A program made the translations under genes and the position numbers. A stretch of 64,000 nt of DNA from Infirmifilum sp. NZ (GTDB lineage Archaea > Thermoproteota > Thermoprotei > Thermofilales > Thermofilaceae), in the NCBI RefSeq assembly GCF_022693705.1, contig NZ_CP094288.1, positions 325,185 through 389,184 of the forward strand. The letters run 5' to 3'. Shown in pieces: positions 1-7,271 of the stretch. The stretch's first letter is position 1. Every line of letters starts with the position of its first letter. The notes beneath the pieces are model-generated. The model saw only the letters and a list, made by a program, of their open reading frames with translations. It had not been told where the DNA came from and searched no databases.

Positions 1-1
1 G

Positions 2-150
2 GTGCACCTGATTGACACAAATATCTTCCTCGAAGTGATGCCCTCGCGCAGTAGAAGCGAGGAGTGCAAGAGGCTTCTCGGAGCCCTGAGAAGCGGCAAG
101 CCGAGGGGGCGTGACGGACTCCACAATCCACTCGATTATGGCCACTCGTA
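2..150 (+). pseudogene. Relic of a PIN-domain (VapC-like) toxin, frameshifted
   Basis: A GTG-started frame at position 2 reads VHLIDTNIFLEVM, the usual first strand of a PIN ribonuclease with its first metal-binding Asp (the D of DTN). The frame then stops early, near 150. The typical next PIN segment, VTDSTIHSIM, is found in another frame starting at about 111, so an indel near 104-112 broke the gene. The remaining PIN residues are not recognisable downstream. The gene may begin left of the window. The PIN assignment rests on the DTN strand and the TDxTIHSI-like strand; the pseudogene status is read directly from the frame change. Confidence 0.6.
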
Positions 151-217
151 GACCCGGGAAGCCTCACCCTCAAGCAGCAGCTCCCTCGCCCGGGGCGCAG
201 GCGATAGTCTCCTCCAA

Positions 218-239
218 CAACCTCGGGATCCCGAGGTTG
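218..239. repeat. 22-bp perfect palindrome
   Basis: The half-site CAACCTCGGGA is followed immediately by its exact reverse complement. It lies between the PIN relic and the 3' end of the next leftward gene. It could be a hairpin or a rearrangement scar. There is no T-run, so a terminator role is not shown. Confidence 0.6.
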
Positions 240-270
240 GAGCCCAAGGGGGCTCCTAGACTGACACCGC

Positions 271-852
271 TCAGTGGGGCGCGCCGGGCGCCAAACCCCT
301 CAGGCCGCGGCTCCTCCTGCCCGAGCAGAAGCCCTCGCCCGCTGGCGTGGAGCCCTCCTCGAGGGCGCGAAGAACCTCGACGAGGCCTCTCACGTACCTG
401 CCCCTGCTCCTCGCAGGGAACGGGAGGCACACAACAGGCACCCCCGGGCCCGCGAGCCGGACAGCCTCCTCGACGAGGTCGCACACCCTGCACAGCACGG
501 CCACCACCAGCCTGGGCCTAAGCTCCCCGACAAGCCCCGCGAGCCGTTGCACAGCCGCCGCCAGCTCCCCCTCCGGCGCCTCGCCGACACGCCTACCCCT
601 CCCGCCCAGCAGGTCCACCAGGAAGAACCCCCGAGACCTGAAGAACTCCAGGAACTCCGAGTAGCTGCCAAACCTCACCCCATACGCCTCCTCGAACGCC
701 TCCCTCGTCGCCCGCCCCAGCTTAGAGCCCCCATGCGCGTAGAAGAAACTCCCGCCCGCCGGCGGAGACTCACCCACCATCAGCACCACCACCCTAGACG
801 GCCTATACCGCTCCCTCAGCGCCTCAACCCTGCCGCCCATACCACAGCTCAC
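271..852 (-). CDS. Unknown protein, possibly uracil-DNA-glycosylase-like fold
   Basis: This is a 193-residue GC-rich protein. Residues about 20-35 read VVVLMVGESPPAGGSFFY, which resembles the glycine/proline loop after the first strand of uracil-DNA-glycosylase superfamily proteins. A second hydrophobic strand (GFFLVDLL, about 75-82) and a third (RLVVAVLCRVCDLV, about 113-126) fit an alpha/beta fold. A TATA-like GCATAAGC lies about 25 nt before the ATG, which supports this start. The Arg-rich C-terminal tail may be extended past the conserved part. The glycosylase link is only a motif resemblance; no catalytic residue can be assigned. Confidence 0.5.
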   Translation of the reverse strand: MSCGMGGRVEALRERYRPSRVVVLMVGESPPAGGSFFYAHGGSKLGRATREAFEEAYGVRFGSYSEFLEFFRSRGFFLVDLLGGRGRRVGEAPEGELAAAVQRLAGLVGELRPRLVVAVLCRVCDLVEEAVRLAGPGVPVVCLPFPARSRGRYVRGLVEVLRALEEGSTPAGEGFCSGRRSRGLRGLAPGAPH

Positions 853-1208
853 ACCGCATCACTCGGTCATGAAGCTTATGCCATAGACGCTTCAAACCCC
901 TTAACCTCAAGCTTCAGCATAGGGCTTCCCCTTGGTATTGACTAACGCTTGGGGTCGCCAACAAAGGGAGGCTTCTTGCTAATCCTTCCAGCTTCATTCC
1001 CACATTAAGCACCGAATGCACCACTTAACCTTTACCGCGACCAGTTGCCACAACCCCTCACGCGAGAAGTTTTTCTTTAGACCATCAACGTGCATCGCAC
1101 AGGTACATCTCCAGTTATGCTGGGAGAGAGCATAGGAGCAGCCATACCCTAAGTATGGAAGCAAATCTGAGAAAAAACACACCCGAAAAATAGTTAGCTC
1201 CAATTCAC
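853..1208. other. Intergenic region without a credible gene
   Basis: About 350 bp shift from GC-rich to AT-rich DNA. Apart from the TATA-like promoter of the leftward gene ending at 271, I see only one short leftward frame (994-1203) with no family likeness. The composition change marks the left edge of the AT-rich stretch that includes the next gene. Confidence 0.5.
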
Positions 1209-2228
1209 CTACTCACCAAGGTTTATCACTGTATATATGATCCCGGTTCCACCTTCTCCACCCCTTTCTTCTATCTCTATACCCTCAGGGTCAGGGACAT
1301 CGTATGGATAATCATACCGCGTAAAAAGCTGAACAAAATCCTCGAAACATTTCTTTCCTTTGAAGTATGATATCAACTTCTGCAGAAAACTGGCTATACT
1401 ACAGTTATAGTATCCCATAGCAGAGAAAGCTGGCTCTCCTACGAAGCCCCTGAGGAAGTTGGACGCAAATCCGAAGGCGTCTAATGAACAGAGAGAAACG
1501 CCTAGAACTTCTCCGCTTAAAAGGGGTGGGGGTATAAAAGTAGGTAGATCTAATAGCCAAGGTACATACCAATTGCGATGGTAACGTAAATACAATGAGT
1601 AATAATCACACCAAAATAAATCTTCTCTATTCACTCTTTCTACTCTCGAATCGTTGGCACTAACAATGTCATCAAGGAGACGCGCGCTGATGTAAACGAG
1701 GTCATTTTCTCTAAGGTCAAATAGAGTGTATGAACCTAAGGTATAGGTATAGTTAGGCAGACGGTACTCTCTGCCCCGCCCACTTATTTTGAAGGGCGGA
1801 AAGCGTGAAAGCAGGTAAAGCTGAGCCTCATTCGACAGATCCCACACACCGTTTCTCGTTACCTTTGCTTGAGATATCGTGAGCTTCTCAAAAAATATTA
1901 GGTTCCTATAGACGACAGAAAGGATGAATATCAAATCACCAAGCTCCCTTCTAACATTGTCTCCTTTGAAATCAAAACTAGCCATGATCTTCCCATGAAT
2001 AAAAGCGGTGCTAGTTGAAAGCGTCACGCCATTACGCCCTCTTACCTCAAATCCTCGCAGCTGATGCACAACTTTCCTTACAATATCCACCTCGTGTGAG
2101 CTGTCACGAATTGCTTCCCTTAACCCACCACTGAACTTGTGAACGTAATCCCAGAAGACTGGTTCATAGGTAATTTTGTTGTATTTCCAGATTGCCTTGT
2201 CCACTTCGTCAAAATCTCGGATGCTCAT
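1209..2228 (-). CDS. Unknown AT-rich protein beside CRISPR array 1
   Basis: This is a 339-residue protein I do not recognise. It is rich in Tyr, Phe and Asp, has no signal peptide or membrane segment, and ends in a short glycine-rich acidic tail. A TATA-like AAAATTTTATATTC about 25 nt before the ATG suggests a leaderless transcript. Its base composition is clearly lower in GC than most neighbours, which suggests horizontal acquisition. It stands alone, with its promoter facing the old (leader-distal) end of CRISPR array 1. A defence or anti-defence role is possible from location only; no motif supports it. Confidence 0.7.
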   Translation of the reverse strand: MSIRDFDEVDKAIWKYNKITYEPVFWDYVHKFSGGLREAIRDSSHEVDIVRKVVHQLRGFEVRGRNGVTLSTSTAFIHGKIMASFDFKGDNVRRELGDLIFILSVVYRNLIFFEKLTISQAKVTRNGVWDLSNEAQLYLLSRFPPFKISGRGREYRLPNYTYTLGSYTLFDLRENDLVYISARLLDDIVSANDSRVERVNREDLFWCDYYSLYLRYHRNWYVPWLLDLPTFIPPPLLSGEVLGVSLCSLDAFGFASNFLRGFVGEPAFSAMGYYNCSIASFLQKLISYFKGKKCFEDFVQLFTRYDYPYDVPDPEGIEIEERGGEGGTGIIYTVINLGE

Positions 2229-2390
2229 TGCAGTTTTTACTTACCTAAAAGAATATAAAATTTTTCTCTAAGACCTCGTATCAACACTTCACATATAAAA
2301 GCTAGAGCAGACAATACCCTTGGCAAGCTAAAATTCATATTTTTAGGGATCCATCAGAAAAACTCACCTAGCTTAAACCCAATATACAAC

Positions 2391-4460
2391 CAATCAATTG
2401 TCTCTTGACTTCTTCGCTAGCTCCAAAGCACAACATCATGGTTCTCTGGGCTGAAATGCTTTCAATTGTCTCTTGACTTCTTCTAAACGTAAATAAATCT
2501 CTGTTTTGAAAAAGCGGTTTAAAATCTTTCAATTGTCTCTTGACTTCTTCTAGGTCCCGCTCCCTCGGGGACCGACCCGATCATTTTGTTCCTTTCAATT
2601 GTCTCTTGACTTCTTCGCGCTGAAAGTGATCGAGGAGAGAGGCGAAATCACGTATCTTTCAATTGTCTCTTGACTTCTTCATCGATTCGAGCACAAACAC
2701 CGGAGGCTGGCTTACCGTCTTTCAATTGTCTCTTGACTTCTTCACCACCACCAGAGTTCAAGTTGCCGCCAGCACCAACAACTTTCAATTGTCTCTTGAC
2801 TTCTTCGCTAAGCTGTGGTGGGCGACGCATGTCCCTGAGAGGAGCTTTCAATTGTCTCTTGACTTCTTCGGCTAAGAATCGCAGGCGCACACTTGTGCTG
2901 ATAAAGCTTTCAATTGTCTCTTGACTTCTTCCCCCAATGATCAACGAAACCCCCCAACGACCCGCTGATCTCTTTCAATTGTCTCTTGACTTCTTCACAA
3001 GAACAGGCAACAACTGGACAAGTGGGCCCCCACAATCGACTTTCAATTGTCTCTTGACTTCTTCATGTGCTGGAAGTCCTAGAGGTGAAGGTCCCGTGAA
3101 CGCAAAACTTTCAATTGTCTCTTGACTTCTTCCTACGGAGAGTCCATGATATACGGCATGGCGAGGGGTGGGCTTTCAATTGTCTCTTGACTTCTTCACC
3201 GGCATGTCACCCTTCACCAAGACGGGCAAGGTGAACGTCTTTCAATTGTCTCTTGACTTCTTCAGGCCACTTCACTCTCCTTACCACTACAACACTTATT
3301 CCCCTTCTTTCAATTGTCTCTTGACTTCTTCCTGCCTCGACTGCGGAAGGGTGGCTAGGCTTGCTCAGAAGTAAACTTTCAATTGTCTCTTGACTTCTTC
3401 ATATAAAGGCCAGGGCTAAGGGCTTCCTGCTCACAATATACGAGACTTTCAATTGTCTCTTGACTTCTTCGGATAAACGTCCACACCGGCTCCGTGACCG
3501 GCGCAGTATTACCTTTCAATTGTCTCTTGACTTCTTCATGAGACCGGTAGCGTGACGGTGGACAAGCTGCAGATGTACACTTTCAATTGTCTCTTGACTT
3601 CTTCGTACAGCTATGGCTCATGAGTGTGGATAATAGTACCATATCCCTTTCAATTGTCTCTTGACTTCTTCAGAAAATCCTATCGAAGCTCAGGAGTCCT
3701 GGCAAGAGCAACTTTCAATTGTCTCTTGACTTCTTCATAGTGTCAATGAAAGCCTACCCGTAACCCAGGTGAGAGCCTTTCAATTGTCTCTTGACTTCTT
3801 CAGGTTGAGAACTACATCCGCATGATCGAGAGCCGCTACGGCACTTTCAATTGTCTCTTGACTTCTTCCGTGGGCTAATTGGTCTTTCGAGGAGAGCGGA
3901 GAGGAGAAACTTTCAATTGTCTCTTGACTTCTTCTAGGGTTTTACGAAAAGAGCGTCTGCAAGTGAGATTACGCCTTTCAATTGTCTCTTGACTTCTTCT
4001 CCCCGCGTGTGGCAAGCTCACCCGAGACGAACGCCAACCTCTTTCAATTGTCTCTTGACTTCTTCGCCGAGCGTGTACTCGTGGGGGGTCTCGGGGAGTA
4101 TCGATCTTTCAATTGTCTCTTGACTTCTTCTGGAGAACCTCCTCAACCTAAGGTGGCTTCCAGCAGGCAAGACTTTCAATTGTCTCTTGACTTCTTCTGA
4201 TTGATAAGTCGTAGGAGCCGCGAGGAGTGTAGTTACTTTCAATTGTCTCTTGACTTCTTCCCTATTCGCGAAAATATTCAACCTGGCGAGGAGCCTAACC
4301 TCAGGTACTTTCAATTGTCTCTTGACTTCTTCTTGATTTCTTCAGGCTTTACCTTGAGGATACTCAGGACTTTCAATTGTCTCTTGACTTCTTCCATTCC
4401 CACCACCGGTGCTTGGTCGGGGTCGGGGCCTCATTCTTTCAATTGTCTCTTGACTTCTTC
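2391..4460 (-). CRISPR. CRISPR array 1: 32 repeats, 31 spacers, read leftward
   Basis: The 25-nt repeat, in transcription direction, begins GAAGAAGTC and ends AATTGAAAG; the last 8 nt (ATTGAAAG) are the expected crRNA 5' handle. On the plus strand it appears as CTTTCAATTG...CTTCTTC. I count repeat starts from 2391 to 4436, with spacers of roughly 36-46 nt. The leftmost copy (2391-2415) has a changed terminal end (CAATCAATTG), as expected for the oldest repeat. The leader lies on the right, so transcription and growth run from 4460 leftward. All repeats here carry the GAA 5' form, unlike the GCA form that dominates arrays 2-4. Confidence 0.97.
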
Positions 4461-4696
4461 CGTTAAACGATGTGGGAGGGGCTATTTAAATGTTCTTTTT
4501 TTACCCGTTTCCCGTTTCCCGTGCGAACACGCGTTTTCAGGCTTATCTCTTCCCGTGGTTGTAATTTCAAACCCTCCCTGTATTTTAAAAGTTCGCAATG
4601 TTAATGAAACTTGATTAATAAGATAACTCGGTTATGTTCCACCTCAGTCTTCTCGGAGGAAACTTTAAATAGCCTGAAATTTTTCACTGCTGAAAA
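4461..4696 (-). promoter_or_regulatory. CRISPR leader 1
   Basis: This 236-bp AT-rich segment is homologous, in reverse complement, to the leaders of arrays 2 and 3 and, in the same orientation, to that of array 4. Shared blocks include CGTTAA next to the first repeat, a TATA-like TTTAAATA about 22-30 nt from it (around 4481-4490), the AACACGCGTTTT block, a TTAATAAGATAAC block, and a distal palindrome TTTTCA-N4-TGAAAA at 4681-4696. The TATA position predicts a transcript starting close to the first repeat. The leader ends just 33 bp from the end of the type III operon. Confidence 0.9.
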
Positions 4697-4729
4697 TAAA
4701 TTTAAGTTTCCCTAGGGGGTTTTTCGGGT

Positions 4730-5617
4730 TCAGAGCTGGTCGCCGCGGAGCCACTTCGCGAAGCCTTCGAGGTCAACCGCTGGTGCCTCGAAGGGATCCC
4801 CCAGGAGCGCCCCCCTCCTGGTTGCGGCATCCCGCTCAAGCTCCACGACGTGGAACTCCGACCGCTTGAGCTCCAGTAGCCCCAGCCCCGCGCTTTTCCT
4901 CCCCCCGACGGCTAGGCCCACCTCGGCCACGGCCTCGAGGAGCGACGCAAGCAGCCTGGACGGCGTGCTACCCCTACTCTCCACCTCGCCAACGAGTACC
5001 AGGGGCACCTCGACCCCTGCCAGGGACGTCTCGACCCTGTAGAGCGCCCCCTCCATCGCCGTCCCCGTCTTCCTGTCGATGCCGACCCCGTACCTGCTCT
5101 GCACCCTGAGGGGTAGCAGCGTGTCGAGGGGGCGGACGCTGGCCGCTCTAACGCGGTTCCCAAAGAGCCTCCCGACCGGGCAGTGGTGTGAGAGGTAGTC
5201 GATGAGTGCGCCCTGCACGTCTTCCAGCCTCTCGAGCTCGTAGCCAACCTCCTCTAGGACGCGCATGACGTCCTCGTGGCGGAACGGGCCGGCGTCCTCG
5301 CCCTTGAGGGCTTTCTCGAACTCGCCGAGCAGCTCCCTGGTGCTCTCCCGCGGGCTCTGCGAGAGCGTTACTTTCTCGAGGGCGAGCCTCTCCAGCTCCT
5401 CCATCTGCATAGTCAGAGCCAAGCGCTCAGCGAGGAAGCGGAGCGACCCCTTCCACGTGCTGGCTGGTATCAGCAGGGCGTTGCGCGAGCGTAGCCTGAG
5501 GGCGTAGAGCACGTTCGCCTCTCTCCCCCCGCCCACGTGGACAGGCGTCCGGGCTTCGAAGACGAGCCTCCCGATGAACTTTGCCTCAAAAACCCTCCCT
5601 CCTCCCACTCCGATCAC
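4730..5617 (-). CDS. Type III Cas7-like RAMP protein (last gene of operon)
   Basis: This 295-residue RAMP of the Csm3/Cmr4-like Cas7 group is a backbone subunit of the type III effector that binds crRNA. Typical segments are PVHVGGGRE (about 25-33), IPASTWKGSLR (the WKG/LKG helix start), a CPVGRLFG motif and RYGVGIDRKTGTAMEGALYRVE, followed by a Gly-rich VGGRKSAGLG loop. The Csm3-type catalytic Asp after the GGG loop is not evident (the text reads NVLYALRL), so this subunit may not cleave target RNA. The GTG start overlaps the upstream stop as GTGA. It is the promoter-distal gene, next to leader 1. Confidence 0.9.
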   Translation of the reverse strand: MIGVGGGRVFEAKFIGRLVFEARTPVHVGGGREANVLYALRLRSRNALLIPASTWKGSLRFLAERLALTMQMEELERLALEKVTLSQSPRESTRELLGEFEKALKGEDAGPFRHEDVMRVLEEVGYELERLEDVQGALIDYLSHHCPVGRLFGNRVRAASVRPLDTLLPLRVQSRYGVGIDRKTGTAMEGALYRVETSLAGVEVPLVLVGEVESRGSTPSRLLASLLEAVAEVGLAVGGRKSAGLGLLELKRSEFHVVELERDAATRRGALLGDPFEAPAVDLEGFAKWLRGDQL

Positions 5618-6606
5618 CCCCTGAGCAGCCTGTAGTACTCGTCAACCGGCACCAGGGCGTTGAGGCCCGTAATAATGTCGCCGTTCAGGGCCACTGGGAG
5701 GCCGGCTCGGAGGGCGGCCGGCTCGCAGCTCTGGCTAACCAGGGCGACGGCGCCGGGCTTAACGAGCGTCGCGAAGGGTCGTGGGGCTCCTTTCCTGATG
5801 TCCCACCCGAGCTGAACCCGGAAGGTCCTACCGAAAGCTCTCTCCACCTCAACCCTGCTCCCGCCCCACTCCCAGGCTTTCTCGGGTAGCAGGGGGGACA
5901 AGGCTATAAACACGCCCCTATCGGGCGCTGGCCGTGCTTGAACTTGGGTGAGGCTCAGCTCAGCCCACCCGAAGCCCCTCGAAGACCCTCTACCTAGAGT
6001 AACCTCCAGCCTGCCTGGCAGCTCGATCCCATCGGCTACGGCGAGCCGAGCCCAGAACTCCGACCCCTCGGCTATCGCCTCGTACTCGAACAGCATCTCC
6101 CTCACAGCCGACCCCCTTGTTTTGCTTATCCCGACGGATGTGGCCCTGAAGGTGCGTGGCCTGAAGGTCTTGTACTCGTCTCCATCAAGGTACACAAGCT
6201 CGCCGTGCATGGACTCAAGGGGCGAGACCAGCCCCCGGCTTAGGCAACGTGGGCAGAATCCGGGGAACTCGGGGTTGTGGCCGCCCTCGAGAGCCCTCGC
6301 AGCGCTCTCCGTCAGGTCCTGGGTGTGGCCGCACAGCTTGCAGCGCGCCATGAACGGCGTAGCCGGCAGTGTCCGGTGCCCTCCAGCTAGCGGGAATGCG
6401 GCTGACGCCAAGATGCTCGGCTGGCTCGCCTCTCGGGATAAGTCTTCCTCCCCCAGGGGCCCTGCCCTGAAGAGAGCCGTCACGACGGCTCCGCGTAGCG
6501 TAGAGCCGGGTATGTACTCGGGCGGCCTTATGTACCCGCGCTCGGTTCTCCTGCGCGTGATGATAGCGGGGCTTTTGAGCACCAGCCTAACCTCGTACAG
6601 CTTCAC
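5614..6606 (-). CDS. Csx10-like (Cas5-group) RAMP protein of the type III effector
   Basis: The protein has 330 residues from a GTG start at 6606, chosen because it overlaps the upstream stop as GTGA; a longer frame to 6663 is open but would overlap by 61 bp. It starts with a RAMP strand (KLYEVRLVLKSPAI) and YIPGSTLRGAV, then a Cys cluster (CKLCGH ... FCPRCL) likely to bind zinc, and a second RAMP part with RGSSRGFGWAEL, the Gly-rich loop. Csx10 of subtype III-D holds the crRNA 5' handle beside Cas10. No other Cas5/Csm4-like gene is in the operon, so this one probably has that job. The subtype call is inference from the Csx10 likeness. Confidence 0.8.
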   Translation of the reverse strand: MKLYEVRLVLKSPAIITRRRTERGYIRPPEYIPGSTLRGAVVTALFRAGPLGEEDLSREASQPSILASAAFPLAGGHRTLPATPFMARCKLCGHTQDLTESAARALEGGHNPEFPGFCPRCLSRGLVSPLESMHGELVYLDGDEYKTFRPRTFRATSVGISKTRGSAVREMLFEYEAIAEGSEFWARLAVADGIELPGRLEVTLGRGSSRGFGWAELSLTQVQARPAPDRGVFIALSPLLPEKAWEWGGSRVEVERAFGRTFRVQLGWDIRKGAPRPFATLVKPGAVALVSQSCEPAALRAGLPVALNGDIITGLNALVPVDEYYRLLRG

Positions 6607-7271
6607 GGCTGCACCACCCTTTCCCACAGCCACCTCCTCATCCTCTGCAGAAGGGGCTTCCACTCATCCCCGATGAGCCCGTCCAGCCTCCCCTCATCCT
6701 CAACCTTCAAATCCACGACCGACCTCCTCCCGAACCTCCCCGTCCTGAGCTCCGCCATAGCAAGGAGCAGAAGAGGAAGAAGTTCCCTTGCCCCCTCCTC
6801 GAGCCTGACAAAGCCCTCGAACTCTACCCCCGGTGGCAGGTTCTCCATTGTGTAGAGCATGTCCTCCTTGGCTGTGAGAGTCGTGTCGCTGAGGGAGACG
6901 CGAGTCACTATCTCAGTCGTAAGCTCTCCAACGGCCCTGAAGTCGCTCACGTAGAGCTTCGCATGACCCTCCGGGCGCGTCCCGGGGTACCCGAAGAGCC
7001 TGCATACGTCGCAGGGACCTCCCATGCTTTTGTGAGCCTGCTCGATCATCTCGGGCTTTACCTCGCCGCAGCTCGTGAAGCCATAGGCCTCTGCTACGCG
7101 AGAGGCTGAAGTTCTCAGGGCGCCCTTCACGCTACTGCCGGGAATGTACAGCTCGAAGCGGTCCCCGACGAGCTTCCTGGCATGCACCACATCAGCGCCG
7201 ACAACCTCGGGCACTCCCCACCCAACGGTCAGCAGACCCACAGCCTTAAGCCTGATCCTGAACCCTATCAC
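6603..7271 (-). CDS. Type III Cas7-like RAMP (Csm3-like)
   Basis: This is a 222-residue Csm3-like backbone subunit. Landmarks are the YIPGSSVKGALR helix start (about 42-53), a likely zinc cluster around the first Cys (SCGE) and CDVCRLFGYPG, and the GRFGRRSVVDL loop near the C-terminus. An Asp (D27, in VVGADVVHA) sits where Csm3 has its RNA-cleaving Asp, so target-RNA cleavage is possible here. It overlaps the cas10 stop by 4 bp and is followed by a GTGA junction, so it is translationally coupled. Confidence 0.9.
   Translation of the reverse strand: MIGFRIRLKAVGLLTVGWGVPEVVGADVVHARKLVGDRFELYIPGSSVKGALRTSASRVAEAYGFTSCGEVKPEMIEQAHKSMGGPCDVCRLFGYPGTRPEGHAKLYVSDFRAVGELTTEIVTRVSLSDTTLTAKEDMLYTMENLPPGVEFEGFVRLEEGARELLPLLLLAMAELRTGRFGRRSVVDLKVEDEGRLDGLIGDEWKPLLQRMRRWLWERVVQP

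Noticed and set aside
994-1203. Leftward 69-codon frame
   Set aside because: AT-rich and without family likeness, promoter or ribosome site.
2640-4480. Many frames containing FNCLLTS, FQLSLDFF or EEVKRQLK
   Set aside because: They are translations of the CRISPR repeat in array 1, on either strand; no coding signal beyond the repeat.
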